Below, piece by piece: positions 34,391-43,216 of a DNA stretch of 64,000 nt. This DNA is from UBA8752 sp036159995 (GTDB lineage: Bacteria > Bacteroidota > Bacteroidia > Flavobacteriales_D > Sanyastnellaceae). Location of the stretch: the NCBI GenBank assembly GCA_036159995.1, contig JAYYEI010000047.1:88192-152191 (forward strand). The letters run 5' to 3'. The notes beneath the pieces were generated by a model. That model saw only the letters and a program-made list of their open reading frames with translations, was not told where the DNA came from and made no database searches. The translations under genes were made by a program, and so were the position numbers. Numbering within the stretch: the first letter of the stretch is position 1; the number at the start of each line of letters is the position of its first letter.

Positions 34391-37249
34391 TCAGACGCCC
34401 AAAGGCTCGGTGTAGAGCTCCACACTCGGACAGGTGCAGACGAGGTTCCGGTCCCCGTGCGCGTTGTCCACGCGGGCTACAGCCGGCCAGAATTTGCGCT
34501 CCCGCATCACCGGAACGGGAAAGGCCGCCTCCTCCCTCGAGTAGCTGTGGCTCCATTCCGAAGCCGTCAACTCGGCCGCGGTGTGCGGGGACATCCTCAC
34601 CGGATTGTCCTCGCGGTCAAACCGCCCCTCCTCGATCGCCCGGATCTCCTCGCGAATGGCCACCATGGCCTCCACGAAGCGGTCCAACTCGTCCAGCGAT
34701 TCGCTCTCCGTCGGCTCGATCATCAGGGTTCCTGCCACCGGCCAGCTGACCGTGGGCGCGTGGAACCCATAATCAATGAGGCGCTTGGCGATGTCGGTCA
34801 CCTCGATGCCCGCGGTCGCCTTGAACGGCCGGCAGTCGATGATCATCTCGTGGGCCACGTTGCCCGCATTGCCCTTGAAGAGCACATCGTAGTGCCCCTC
34901 GAGCTTGGCGCGCAGATAGTTGGCATTGAGAATGGCCACCTCCGTGCTCCGCTTCAGCCCCTCGGGACCGAGCAGGCGGATGTAGGCGTAGGAAATCAAG
35001 TGGATCAAGGCGCTGCCGAACGGGGCACCACTCACCGGGTCAATGGCCTCGTCGCCCCCGACCGCGTCGAGCGGATGGCCCGGCAGAAACGGCACGAGGT
35101 GCTCCGCCACCCCGATCGGACCGACCCCTGGTCCTCCCCCACCGTGGGGGATGGCGAAGGTCTTGTGGAGGTTGAGGTGACAGACGTCCGCCCCGATGCG
35201 TCCTGGGCTCGTCAGGCCCACCTGGGCATTCATGTTGGCCCCATCCATGTAGATCTGACCCCCATGCTCGTGCACGGTCTTCGTGACCTCGAGTATGTGG
35301 TCCTCGAACACCCCATGCGTAGACGGGTAGGTGATCATCAGGGCACCGAGGCGGTCGGCATGCTCAGCGGCCTTCTCCTTGAGCTCGTCGAGGTTGATGT
35401 TGCCGTGCTTGTCACATCCGATCACGACGACCTTCATGCCGCACATGACCGCGGAGGCGGGGTTGGTGCCGTGGGCAGAGGAAGGGATGAGGCAGATGTC
35501 CCGGTGGGATTCGCCGCGGGCGGCATGGTAGGCGCGGATGACGAGCAATCCGGTGTATTCCCCCTGCGCCCCGCTGTTGGGCTGCAGGCTCATGCCGGAG
35601 AACCCGGTGATTTCGCAGAGGTACCGCTCGAGGTCAGCGATCATCTCGCGGGTTCCGGCGGCCTGCTCCGGCGGGCAGAAGGGGTGCAACTGGGCAAACG
35701 GCGCCCAGCCGATGGGCAGAAGCTGCGTGGCCGCATTCAGCTTCATGGTGCACGACCCGAGCGGAATCATCGCATGGGTCAGCGACAGGTCCTTGTTCTC
35801 GAGGTGCTTGAGGTACCGCATCATGGCGGTCTCCGAGCGATGGCTGTTGAACACCGGATGGTGCAGGAAGTCCACGGCGCGGGTCATCCCTTCAAGCGGC
35901 GAGGCCACACTGCCCGGCGCGGGCACGGTCTGGAATCCGAGCACCTCGCAGAGGTCGGAGAAATCCTGGGGAAGCGTGCACTCGTGGAAGGCGACCCCCA
36001 CGTGCACCCCATCGGGGAAGTACCGCAGGTTGATGCGCTTGCGCTGGGCCCGCTCCATGACGGCTCCGATGTCCTCCATGGCGAAGACCACCGTGTCGAA
36101 GAACCGGATGTGGACCGGCTCGACGCCGGCCGCCCGGCCCGCCTCGGCGAGGGCCGTGGCCCAACCGTGCACGCGCTCCGCAATGTGACGCAGCCCATCG
36201 GGACCATGGTAGACGGCATACATGCTGGCCATGACGGCGAGCAGGCTTTGGGCGGTACAGATGTTGGAGGTCGCCTTGTCGCGGCGGATGTGCTGCTCCC
36301 TGGTCTGGAGGGCCATGCGGTAGGCCACGTTGCCCATCCGATCCACCGAGGCGCCGATGACGCGACCGGGAACATTGCGCTTGAAATCCAGACGCGTGGC
36401 AAAGAAGGCGGCGTGAGGACCTCCGTAGCCCATCGGAACGCCGAAACGCTGGCTGTTGCCGACGACCACGTCCGCGCCCATCGAACCGGGTGACTGGACG
36501 AGGGCACAGGCGAGTAGATCCGTGGCCACAACGACCCGGATCTCCATCGCATGCGCCTTGGCGATCGTGTCGGCCAGGGGCTCGACCCGACCCTGGTCAT
36601 CCGGGTATTGGACGAACAGGCCGAAGGTGGCATCGTCGAGTCCGAGATCGGAATCCCGACGCTGTTCGATGTCGATGCCGAGGTGGGCCGCACGGGACCG
36701 GAGCACGGCCCACGTCTGCGGGAACACCCCGTCGGACACGACGAACCGGTTTACCCCGGCCTTGGCGGCTTTTCGGCTCCGGGCATTGAAGAGCATGGTC
36801 ATGGCCTCCGCCGCGGCGGTCGCCTCGTCGAGCAGGCTGGCATTGGCCAGCTCCATGCCCGTCAGCTCGCAGACCATGGTCTGGAAATTCAGCAACGCCT
36901 CCAGACGACCCTGGGCAATCTCCGCCTGATAGGGCGTGTAGGCCGTGTACCAGCCCGGATTCTCCATGACGTTGCGGCGGATCACGCTGGGCACCTCCGT
37001 CGGGTGGTATCCCATGCCGATGTGGTTGCGGAAGAGCGTGTTCTTCGAGGCCACCTGGTCGATGTGTTCAAGATAGGCCGACTCGGACATCGCCTCCGGC
37101 AGGGCCATCCGGCCCTCACTCAGAATGGCCATGGGCACGGTCCTCGCGATGAGGGCGGCCATGGAGTCGTGGCCGGTGGCCGACAACATGTTGATCTGTT
37201 CTTCCTCCCTCGGACCGAGGTGACGTTGGACGAATGCTCCGGATGCCAT
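34391..37249 (-). CDS. gcvP: Glycine dehydrogenase (decarboxylating), P protein of the glycine cleavage system
   Basis: A 952-residue single-chain P protein that decarboxylates glycine and passes the aminomethyl group to the lipoyl H protein. The start is ATG 37249 (MASGAFVQRHLGPREEEQ). The N-terminal half has IGMGYHPTEVPSVIRRNVME and NPGWYTAYTPYQAEIAQGRL; the C-terminal half holds the PLP lysine Lys696 in LNLHKTFAIPHGGGGPGVG and the GANMNAQVGLTSPG segment. Both halves are intact, as in the alpha2-type enzyme. The other gcv genes are not in the window. The promoter box TATTTTTG is at 37277-37270. Confidence 0.97.
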   Translation of the reverse strand: MASGAFVQRHLGPREEEQINMLSATGHDSMAALIARTVPMAILSEGRMALPEAMSESAYLEHIDQVASKNTLFRNHIGMGYHPTEVPSVIRRNVMENPGWYTAYTPYQAEIAQGRLEALLNFQTMVCELTGMELANASLLDEATAAAEAMTMLFNARSRKAAKAGVNRFVVSDGVFPQTWAVLRSRAAHLGIDIEQRRDSDLGLDDATFGLFVQYPDDQGRVEPLADTIAKAHAMEIRVVVATDLLACALVQSPGSMGADVVVGNSQRFGVPMGYGGPHAAFFATRLDFKRNVPGRVIGASVDRMGNVAYRMALQTREQHIRRDKATSNICTAQSLLAVMASMYAVYHGPDGLRHIAERVHGWATALAEAGRAAGVEPVHIRFFDTVVFAMEDIGAVMERAQRKRINLRYFPDGVHVGVAFHECTLPQDFSDLCEVLGFQTVPAPGSVASPLEGMTRAVDFLHHPVFNSHRSETAMMRYLKHLENKDLSLTHAMIPLGSCTMKLNAATQLLPIGWAPFAQLHPFCPPEQAAGTREMIADLERYLCEITGFSGMSLQPNSGAQGEYTGLLVIRAYHAARGESHRDICLIPSSAHGTNPASAVMCGMKVVVIGCDKHGNINLDELKEKAAEHADRLGALMITYPSTHGVFEDHILEVTKTVHEHGGQIYMDGANMNAQVGLTSPGRIGADVCHLNLHKTFAIPHGGGGPGVGPIGVAEHLVPFLPGHPLDAVGGDEAIDPVSGAPFGSALIHLISYAYIRLLGPEGLKRSTEVAILNANYLRAKLEGHYDVLFKGNAGNVAHEMIIDCRPFKATAGIEVTDIAKRLIDYGFHAPTVSWPVAGTLMIEPTESESLDELDRFVEAMVAIREEIRAIEEGRFDREDNPVRMSPHTAAELTASEWSHSYSREEAAFPVPVMRERKFWPAVARVDNAHGDRNLVCTCPSVELYTEPLGV

Positions 37250-37269
37250 GCGATGTATGGTGGAAAAGA

Positions 37270-37277
37270 CAAAAATA
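37270..37277 (-). promoter_or_regulatory. Putative -7 box of gcvP
   Basis: TATTTTTG on the minus strand, an exact TAnnTTTG, 20 bases before the gcvP ATG. Confidence 0.5.
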
Positions 37278-37338
37278 GACCGGTTCAACACCCTGATGAC
37301 CCGTGTGTTCATAATCGTTTCATCCGTGTGGGCTACTC

Positions 37339-37346
37339 TAATTTTC
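37339..37346 (+). promoter_or_regulatory. Putative -7 box of the UbiA-like gene
   Basis: TAATTTTC, one base off TAnnTTTG, with 6 bases between it and the ATG at 37353. This supports 37353 as the start rather than the in-frame ATG at 37248. Confidence 0.35.
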
Positions 37347-37352
37347 CGGTCC

Positions 37353-38216
37353 ATGAATGCCCGGAATCTGCTCTGGTCCAACGCGGTCATCTCCGCGGCC
37401 GCCGCGGCCTGCGTCCTGGGCTCCCTCGCGCTGGGTGGAACCGGCCTCAGCGGACCAGCGGCATGGGCCTTCGCCCTCGGCGTGGGCAGCGCCACCTGGT
37501 GGGCCTACACCTGGCAGCGGCATGTCAAATCCACCCGGCCCGACGGCCTACGATCGGACCACCTGGCCTGGCATCGCCACCACTGGTCCCGCATCCGGCG
37601 CGTCGCCCTGCTGTTGCTCCCCCTGGCCTCGGCCCCTCTCCTCCTGACGGTCGCTGGCCTCCGCGCCACACCCTCGGCCTGGCTCAGCGCACCGACCGCG
37701 CTGCTGGCCACGTGTGCCGCCATCACGGTCCTCTATGCCGGACTTCCAGGAGAGCGCGGCATCCGTCAGTCCCTCCGCCGGATTCCCGGGATCAAAATGC
37801 TGTGGATTGCCGGAGCCTGGGCGACCATCACCGCCCTGTGGCCCCTCTGGTGGGCGTCGGGAATGGAGTCTGGATTGCCGGAGGGCACGGTCCTCCTCTG
37901 GGGAGAGCGGTTCCTCATCATCGCCGCCCTGACCCTGCCGTTCGATCTGCGCGACCGTCGATGGGACCCGGACGGCATGTGTACCTGGCCCCAACTGCTC
38001 GGGCCGGTCGGCACGCGGGTCCTGGGGCTGATGTTCCTCATCGCAGCGGGCCTCCTGCGTTGGGCGCTGCAACCGACCCCGGGATGGAACGCCCTCCTCG
38101 GGCCAGCCGCCATGGCCGTCGCCGTGCTGGCCGCTCGCGAGGACCGGCCCCTAGGCTACTACGGCCTGCTGGACGCGCTGCTCATCGCCGACGCGGCCTT
38201 CCTTCTGCTCCGCTGA
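37353..38216 (+). CDS. UbiA-superfamily-like membrane protein
   Basis: A 287-residue protein with about eight membrane segments. The only recognisable motif is LPFDLRDRRWDPDG near residue 195, which fits the second Asp-rich motif of UbiA prenyltransferases (DxxxD with FDxRD). The first motif NDxxDxxxD is missing: the matching loop near residue 50 reads WWAYTWQRHVKSTRPDG. It may be a degenerate or different member of the superfamily, and prenyl transfer should not be assumed. An in-frame ATG at 37248 would add 35 residues; the -7 box at 37339 argues for 37353. It ends one base before the convergent hemL stop. Confidence 0.65.
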   Translation: MNARNLLWSNAVISAAAAACVLGSLALGGTGLSGPAAWAFALGVGSATWWAYTWQRHVKSTRPDGLRSDHLAWHRHHWSRIRRVALLLLPLASAPLLLTVAGLRATPSAWLSAPTALLATCAAITVLYAGLPGERGIRQSLRRIPGIKMLWIAGAWATITALWPLWWASGMESGLPEGTVLLWGERFLIIAALTLPFDLRDRRWDPDGMCTWPQLLGPVGTRVLGLMFLIAAGLLRWALQPTPGWNALLGPAAMAVAVLAAREDRPLGYYGLLDALLIADAAFLLLR

Positions 38217-38217
38217 A

Positions 38218-39525
38218 TCAGCCGAAGACCGCGTCGAGGGCGTCCGTGAAGGCCGAGGCCGCCTCGTCGATGACCTCATCGGTGTGGGCCGCGGAAACGA
38301 ATCCGACCTCGTAGCCGGACGGACCGAGATAGACCCCGCGCTCCAGCAGGGCCGCGTGCAGGCGGCTGAAGTGCGCCATGCTGTCCGGATCGATTTCGCT
38401 GCTCCGGCGGATGTGGATGCGGTCGCTGAAGGCCAGCCAGAAAATGCTGCCCCGCGTGAAGATGCGGAGCGGCTGTCCCTTTCGCTCCGCGTGGTCGAGG
38501 ATCGGGTCCACCAACCGGCGCGTGCGGCGCTCCTGATCCTCGTAGAATCCGGGCTGCAGGCACACGGACAATTGTCCGGCTCCCGCGGCCATGGCCACCG
38601 GATTGCCACTCAGGGTTCCGGCCTGGTAGACCGGGCCGACCGGAGCGACGTTCTCCATGATCTCCGCCGAAGCGGCATAGGCTCCAACCGGCATGCCCCC
38701 TCCGATGATCTTGCCGAAGGCCATGACGTCCGGGCGGATGCCGTAGTACTCCGCCGCCCCGCCGAAGGCCACCCGGAACCCGCTGATCACCTCGTCGAAG
38801 AGCAACAGCACCCCGTACCGGTCGCACAGGTCCCGCACGCCCTGAAGGAAGGACGCGTCCTGGATGAGGAGACCGTTGTTGGCCGGAATGGGCTCGATGG
38901 CCACGACCGCGAGGTCATCCGCGTGCTCCTTCATCGTCGCCTCGAGAGCGTCCAGATCGTTGAGCGGGAGCACAAGCGTCTCTCTGGCGTAGGCCTCGGG
39001 AACACCGGCGGACGTCGAGGTGCCCAGGGTCGCCAGTCCGCTGCCCGCCTTGACGAGCAAGGCGTCCACGTGACCATGGTAACAGCCGTCAAACTTGAGG
39101 ATCTTGTTCTTGCCGGTCACACCGCGGGCCAACCGGATGGCGCTCATCGCCGCCTCCGTTCCACTGGACACGAAGCGGATGCGTTCGGCGTAGGGATGAT
39201 GGTCGAGGATCATCCCACCGAGCTCATTCTCGAGGCGCGTCGGCGTGCCGAAGGAGGTGCCGTCCTTCACGGCCCGCAGGATGCGGTCCTGCACCACGGG
39301 GTGGGCGTGTCCGAGGATGAGCGGGCCCCAGGAGCAGCAGAAATCGATGTAGCACTGCCCGTCGGCGTCCCAGATGTGGGCGCCCTCCCCCCGGTCCACG
39401 AAGAGGGGCGTTCCCCCGACGGCCCCGAAGGCGCGGACGGGCGAATTCACGCCACCGGGGAATCGGCGCTTGGCCTCCTCGAACAGTTCAGCACTGCGGA
39501 CTCGGGTGTGGGGGGTCTCGGACAT
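38218..39525 (-). CDS. hemL: Glutamate-1-semialdehyde 2,1-aminomutase
   Basis: A 435-residue PLP enzyme that makes 5-aminolevulinate from glutamate-1-semialdehyde, the second dedicated step of the C5 tetrapyrrole route. Lys272 in MAFGKIIGGGMPVGAYA binds PLP. RFPGGVNSPVRAF near the N-terminus, FVSSGTEAAMSAIRLARGVT and KFDGCYHGHVDALLVKAGSG are family signatures. hemA (54741) and hemCD (56005) in this window give the neighbouring steps. The -7 box TAATTTCG lies 16 bases before the ATG; kynU diverges from it. Confidence 0.97.
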   Translation of the reverse strand: MSETPHTRVRSAELFEEAKRRFPGGVNSPVRAFGAVGGTPLFVDRGEGAHIWDADGQCYIDFCCSWGPLILGHAHPVVQDRILRAVKDGTSFGTPTRLENELGGMILDHHPYAERIRFVSSGTEAAMSAIRLARGVTGKNKILKFDGCYHGHVDALLVKAGSGLATLGTSTSAGVPEAYARETLVLPLNDLDALEATMKEHADDLAVVAIEPIPANNGLLIQDASFLQGVRDLCDRYGVLLLFDEVISGFRVAFGGAAEYYGIRPDVMAFGKIIGGGMPVGAYAASAEIMENVAPVGPVYQAGTLSGNPVAMAAGAGQLSVCLQPGFYEDQERRTRRLVDPILDHAERKGQPLRIFTRGSIFWLAFSDRIHIRRSSEIDPDSMAHFSRLHAALLERGVYLGPSGYEVGFVSAAHTDEVIDEAASAFTDALDAVFG

Positions 39526-39541
39526 GACGTGGCTTTCAGTG

Positions 39542-39549
39542 CGAAATTA
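39542..39549 (-). promoter_or_regulatory. Putative -7 box of hemL
   Basis: TAATTTCG on the minus strand matches TAnnTTYG, 16 bases before the hemL ATG. Confidence 0.4.
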
Positions 39550-39601
39550 GCGCCGATGGCCGCTGGAACCCTTCCTTTGTCGGCCGAGAACCGCGACCTC
39601 C

Positions 39602-40906
39602 ATGCCCCCTGTCACGACGAACTGGTCTGAAGCCGATGCCTTCATCGCCGAAGCGAGAGAGCGCGACGCTGCGGATCCATTGGCCCCCTTCCGGGACCGG
39701 TTCCACATGCCGCCCCACGGCGATGGAGAGGTCCTCTACTTCACGGGCAACAGCCTCGGCCTCCAGCCCAAGCAAGCGGCCACCTTCATCGAAGGGGAGC
39801 TCGAGGACTGGCGCACCTTCGGGGTGGAAGGGCATTTCCACGGACGGCGACCCTGGGTCGATTACCACAACTTCGCCACCGAGGACCTGGCCATGCTCGT
39901 CGGTGCCCGACCGCGGGAGGTGGTGGCCATGAACGCCCTGACGGTCAACCTGCATCTTCTCCTCGTGTCCTTCTACCGGCCCGACGGGAAGCGCACCAAG
40001 CTCATGATCGAGGAGGGCGCCTTCCCGAGTGACCGGTATGCCGCCCTGTCCCAATTGCGGCTGCACGGCCTCAACCCGGAAGACCACCTCATCGAACTCG
40101 CTCCGCGGGAGGGAGAACACACCCTTCGGACGGAGGACATCGAAGCCCGCATCGCCCAAGAGGGCGACCGCCTCGCCTGTGTGATGCTGTGTGGCGTGCA
40201 GTACTACACCGGCCAATGGATGCCGATGGTGCGCATCACCGCTGCCGCCCATGCGGTGGGCGCCACCTGTGGCTTCGACCTCGCCCACGCCGTGGGCAAC
40301 GTGCCGCTCCAACTGCACGATTGGGACGTCGACTTCGCTTGCTGGTGTGGATACAAATACCTCAATGGCGGCCCCGGCTGTACGGCGGGTGCCTTCGTTC
40401 ACGAGCGGCATGAAAACCGACCGGACCTCCCCCGCCTCGAAGGGTGGTGGGGCCACTCGGCGAGCCGCCGGTTTCTGATGGAGCCCGACTTCGACCTGAT
40501 GCCCGGCGCCGAAGGATGGCAGACGTCCAATGCGCCGGTGCTCAACATGGCCGCCCTGCTGGCGTCCCTGGCCGAATTCCGGGAAGCCGGCATGGATCGG
40601 CTCCGGGAGAAGAGCGTGGCCCTGACCGCCTTTCTCGAGCGCGGCATTCACAGCGTCGCCGCCTCGACGGGGGCGAAACTCGAAATTCTGACCCCCAAAG
40701 ACCCGGAGGCGAGAGGGTGCCAACTCAGCGTCGTCGCCCACGGACAAGGCAAGGCGCTCTTCGACCACCTGACCGCACGGGGCGTCATTGTGGACTGGCG
40801 AGAGCCCGCCGTGATCCGCCTCGCCCCGGTTCCGATGTACAATCGGTTTGCGGACGTGGCCCGATTCCTCGTCCTCCTCGAGGAGGGCCTCCGCGCGGCG
40901 AAGTAG
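39602..40906 (+). CDS. kynU: Kynureninase
   Basis: A 434-residue PLP hydrolase that splits kynurenine or 3-hydroxykynurenine to (hydroxy)anthranilate and alanine. Lys252 in CGYKYLNGGPGC binds PLP; LYFTGNSLGLQPKQA near the N-terminus, the FDLAHAVGN segment with the cofactor Asp, and GWWGHSASRRFLMEPDF are kynureninase signatures. With haaO at 26146 it supports the kynurenine route to quinolinate. The RCK gene begins 9 bases after its stop, so the two probably share a transcript although their functions are unrelated. Confidence 0.96.
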   Translation: MPPVTTNWSEADAFIAEARERDAADPLAPFRDRFHMPPHGDGEVLYFTGNSLGLQPKQAATFIEGELEDWRTFGVEGHFHGRRPWVDYHNFATEDLAMLVGARPREVVAMNALTVNLHLLLVSFYRPDGKRTKLMIEEGAFPSDRYAALSQLRLHGLNPEDHLIELAPREGEHTLRTEDIEARIAQEGDRLACVMLCGVQYYTGQWMPMVRITAAAHAVGATCGFDLAHAVGNVPLQLHDWDVDFACWCGYKYLNGGPGCTAGAFVHERHENRPDLPRLEGWWGHSASRRFLMEPDFDLMPGAEGWQTSNAPVLNMAALLASLAEFREAGMDRLREKSVALTAFLERGIHSVAASTGAKLEILTPKDPEARGCQLSVVAHGQGKALFDHLTARGVIVDWREPAVIRLAPVPMYNRFADVARFLVLLEEGLRAAK

Positions 40907-40915
40907 ATTGCACCC

Positions 40916-41599
40916 ATGAAGAGCATGCGCTATGTGGTGATCGGAATCGGCAAATACGGTTCCCGCATCGCCCTCGAAATGGCTGGCCGCGGGGCCGAGG
41001 TCTTCGCCATCGACTGCGTGGAAGAACGCGTCGAGCAGGTCGCCGACGATGTGGCCATCGCCATCACCATGGACTCCACCGACCCCAAAGCCCTGCGCAG
41101 CCAGAAGCTCGAAGGCATGGACGCCGCCGTGGTGGCCATCGGAGAGAACTTCGAGGCGACCGTACTGACCACGCTGAATCTCATGGACCTCGGCATTCCC
41201 CGGGTCATCGTCCGAGCGTCAGGCCGCGACCAGGAACGCATCCTCCGCAAGCTGGGCGTCGAGGAGATCCTCGCCCCGGAAACCGAGTTCGCCGGCATCG
41301 TCGCCGAGCGGCTCATGAACCCCAACCTTCGAGGCTTCCTCGAGCTTCCCGACGATTACGAAATCGCCGAAATCAAGGCCCCGACCGGATGCGTCGGACG
41401 CACCCTCGGAGACATCGACCTCACCAATCGCTACGAGTTGCGCCTCATCACCATCCGCCGCACCTACAGCGAACAGGGGCAGGACCAGGAGCACCTCATC
41501 GGCATTCCCCGACCCGACACCACGGTGCAGGAAACGGACACGCTCGTGGTGTTCGGCACCTTGGGCAACGTCAACCGGTTGCTCGAAGTCAACGAATGA
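40916..41599 (+). CDS. TrkA/KtrA-type RCK potassium-channel regulatory subunit
   Basis: A 227-residue cytosolic regulatory protein of a potassium uptake system. The N-terminal Rossmann domain begins MRYVVIGIGKYGSRIAL (GxGxxG nucleotide loop) with Asp of AIDCVEE at the end of strand 2. LGVEEILAPETEFAGIVAERL links to the TrkA-C domain (about 140-225), which ends DTLVVFGTLGNVNRLL. The membrane partner (TrkH/KtrB) is not in the window. The last 11 bases overlap the convergent T9SS type B gene. Confidence 0.92.
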   Translation: MKSMRYVVIGIGKYGSRIALEMAGRGAEVFAIDCVEERVEQVADDVAIAITMDSTDPKALRSQKLEGMDAAVVAIGENFEATVLTTLNLMDLGIPRVIVRASGRDQERILRKLGVEEILAPETEFAGIVAERLMNPNLRGFLELPDDYEIAEIKAPTGCVGRTLGDIDLTNRYELRLITIRRTYSEQGQDQEHLIGIPRPDTTVQETDTLVVFGTLGNVNRLLEVNE

Positions 41600-43157
41600 G
41601 GGTCACGGTTCCGACCTTCTCGCGGAACTGCAGATTGGTCACGCCGTCCTCGGCCAGCGGTCTCCAAACCGCTCGATAACCATACATCCCGCCGGGCGCC
41701 AATTCACCATTGGGCAGGCGGCCATTCCAGTGCTCGTCCAGCTCCTCGCTCCGGAAGACCTCCACGCCCCAGCGGTTGAAGACGGCCAGCTGAAAGGTGC
41801 CGATGGACTCGGCGAATCCACCGAACCGGTCGTTGACGAGGTCCCCATCCGGGGTGAACGCATTGGGGAAGAAGACGCTGTCCTGCGGGCAGAAATCGAT
41901 GAGCTCGATGCTGGCTGAATCCTGGCAGCCGTTGGCCAACAGGGTCAGGGTAACCGTGTAGATCCCAGCCTCGGACAGCAAGGCGCCCGGCTGGTCGCCT
42001 CCGGTAGACCATTGGTAAGCCACATCGGGCTGGCTCACGTCCACCCAGATTGGCCCCTCCTCCTCCAAGCAGAGCGTGGTGTCGGCAGCGAGGTCCGGCT
42101 CCGGGGAGGGCAGAAAATCCGGGGAAACGGATGCGGAACCGGTGCAGCCCGTGACCGTGACGGCGATGGCTTCGTACAGGCCCGGACCGGTGACGGTGAT
42201 GGTCGTGCCGGCCTCCCCGGTGGACCACCCGACACCGGCGACGGTGGTGTCGGCCGTGACGTTGGCGGTCAGCTCCACAGGCTGGCCTTCACAGGCGGCA
42301 CTGCCGGCCTGCAACGCAATCACGGGGTTGTCGAAGATGTCGATGGTGACCGTGTCCGTCCGCACGCAGCCCGCCGGGTTGGACGCCGTGACCCAATACA
42401 CACCGCTGGTGTCCACGGTGATGGTCTGGATGGAATCGCCCGTGCTCCATTCGATGTCCTCGGCGTTGGGGTTGATTCCGCAATTCAGGTCCACCGTTTC
42501 CCCCTCGCACAGCTGTTGGTCCGGGCCGAGCTCGATCTGGGCCACATTGGCCGTCACGAAGATGCTGTCCTCGTAGGTGCAGTTGCCCGGGGCCGGGGTC
42601 GTGGCCGTCACGTGGTACCACTGGTCTGCATCGATCAGGAGCTGGGGCGTGGCGGTCTGGGCGTCGAGCAGAAGCAACGAGGGCTCCCAATTCCACGAGA
42701 TGCCCGGCATCGCCTGCGCCTCGGCGGACGGCTGCAGGGTGAACCCATTGAGGTCGCAGACGAGGGTGTCGTTGGGCAACCCGATGTCGACGGCAGCTTC
42801 CACCTGCACGGTGATGGTGTCGGTCCAGATGCAGTTGTTCTGCAGGTCCTGCGCCACGCACCAGATGGTCACGGTGCTGTCGAAGACCATCTCGAAACTC
42901 TGCGTGTCCGTCCCCCCGAGCAGGTCAAACGGATACCAGCTGAAGTTGAAGTTCTCCGGGGCCGCATCGGACGGATTGGCGTAGCCTTGAGCGACGTTGA
43001 TGTAGACGAAGGCATCAAGCGCCTCACAGACGTAATTGGGGTTGGTCGAGACGTAGGGCAATCCATTTCCGGTCGAGACACAGGGGTCCTGTCCCAACGA
43101 ATCCGATGCCCAGCAGAACGCCAGCCAACAGGCCAAAATCCAACGCAATCCGCGCAT
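41589..43157 (-). CDS. Secreted protein with T9SS type B (gliding-motility-associated) C-terminal domain
   Basis: A 522-residue exported protein. The ATG at 43157 (MRGLRWILACWLAFCWASDS) starts a signal peptide. The middle (about 110-420) has several Ig/PKD-like units separated by single Cys residues, with recurring GVYWVTASNPAGC-like and GPGLYEAIAVTVTGC-like endings. The last 90 residues, from SVFFPNAFTPDGDLVNDRFG through FNRWGVEVFRSEELDEHWNG to GTVTLIR, form a type B sorting domain. Substrate or ligand is unknown. The -7 box TATTTTTG is 5 bases from the ATG, and the gene's end overlaps the RCK gene. Confidence 0.85.
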   Translation of the reverse strand: MRGLRWILACWLAFCWASDSLGQDPCVSTGNGLPYVSTNPNYVCEALDAFVYINVAQGYANPSDAAPENFNFSWYPFDLLGGTDTQSFEMVFDSTVTIWCVAQDLQNNCIWTDTITVQVEAAVDIGLPNDTLVCDLNGFTLQPSAEAQAMPGISWNWEPSLLLLDAQTATPQLLIDADQWYHVTATTPAPGNCTYEDSIFVTANVAQIELGPDQQLCEGETVDLNCGINPNAEDIEWSTGDSIQTITVDTSGVYWVTASNPAGCVRTDTVTIDIFDNPVIALQAGSAACEGQPVELTANVTADTTVAGVGWSTGEAGTTITVTGPGLYEAIAVTVTGCTGSASVSPDFLPSPEPDLAADTTLCLEEEGPIWVDVSQPDVAYQWSTGGDQPGALLSEAGIYTVTLTLLANGCQDSASIELIDFCPQDSVFFPNAFTPDGDLVNDRFGGFAESIGTFQLAVFNRWGVEVFRSEELDEHWNGRLPNGELAPGGMYGYRAVWRPLAEDGVTNLQFREKVGTVTLIR

Positions 43158-43162
43158 TCTCT

Positions 43163-43170
43163 CAAAAATA
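43163..43170 (-). promoter_or_regulatory. Putative -7 box of the T9SS type B gene
   Basis: TATTTTTG on the minus strand, exact TAnnTTTG, with AGAGA between it and the ATG at 43157; the predicted transcript would start at or within a few bases of the start codon. Confidence 0.5.
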
Positions 43171-43216
43171 GAACGCAAAACAGGCCCAAACCGGTGCCTG
43201 GGAGCGGGTCTTCAAA

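Noticed and set aside
29415..34415. Very long open frame (about 1666 codons) on the plus strand opposite the GH3 and two T9SS genes
   Set aside because: The minus strand encodes recognisable full-length proteins with signal peptides and sorting domains. The plus-strand translation is Val/Gly/His/Arg-rich without any family motif, a common by-product of GC-rich codon use.
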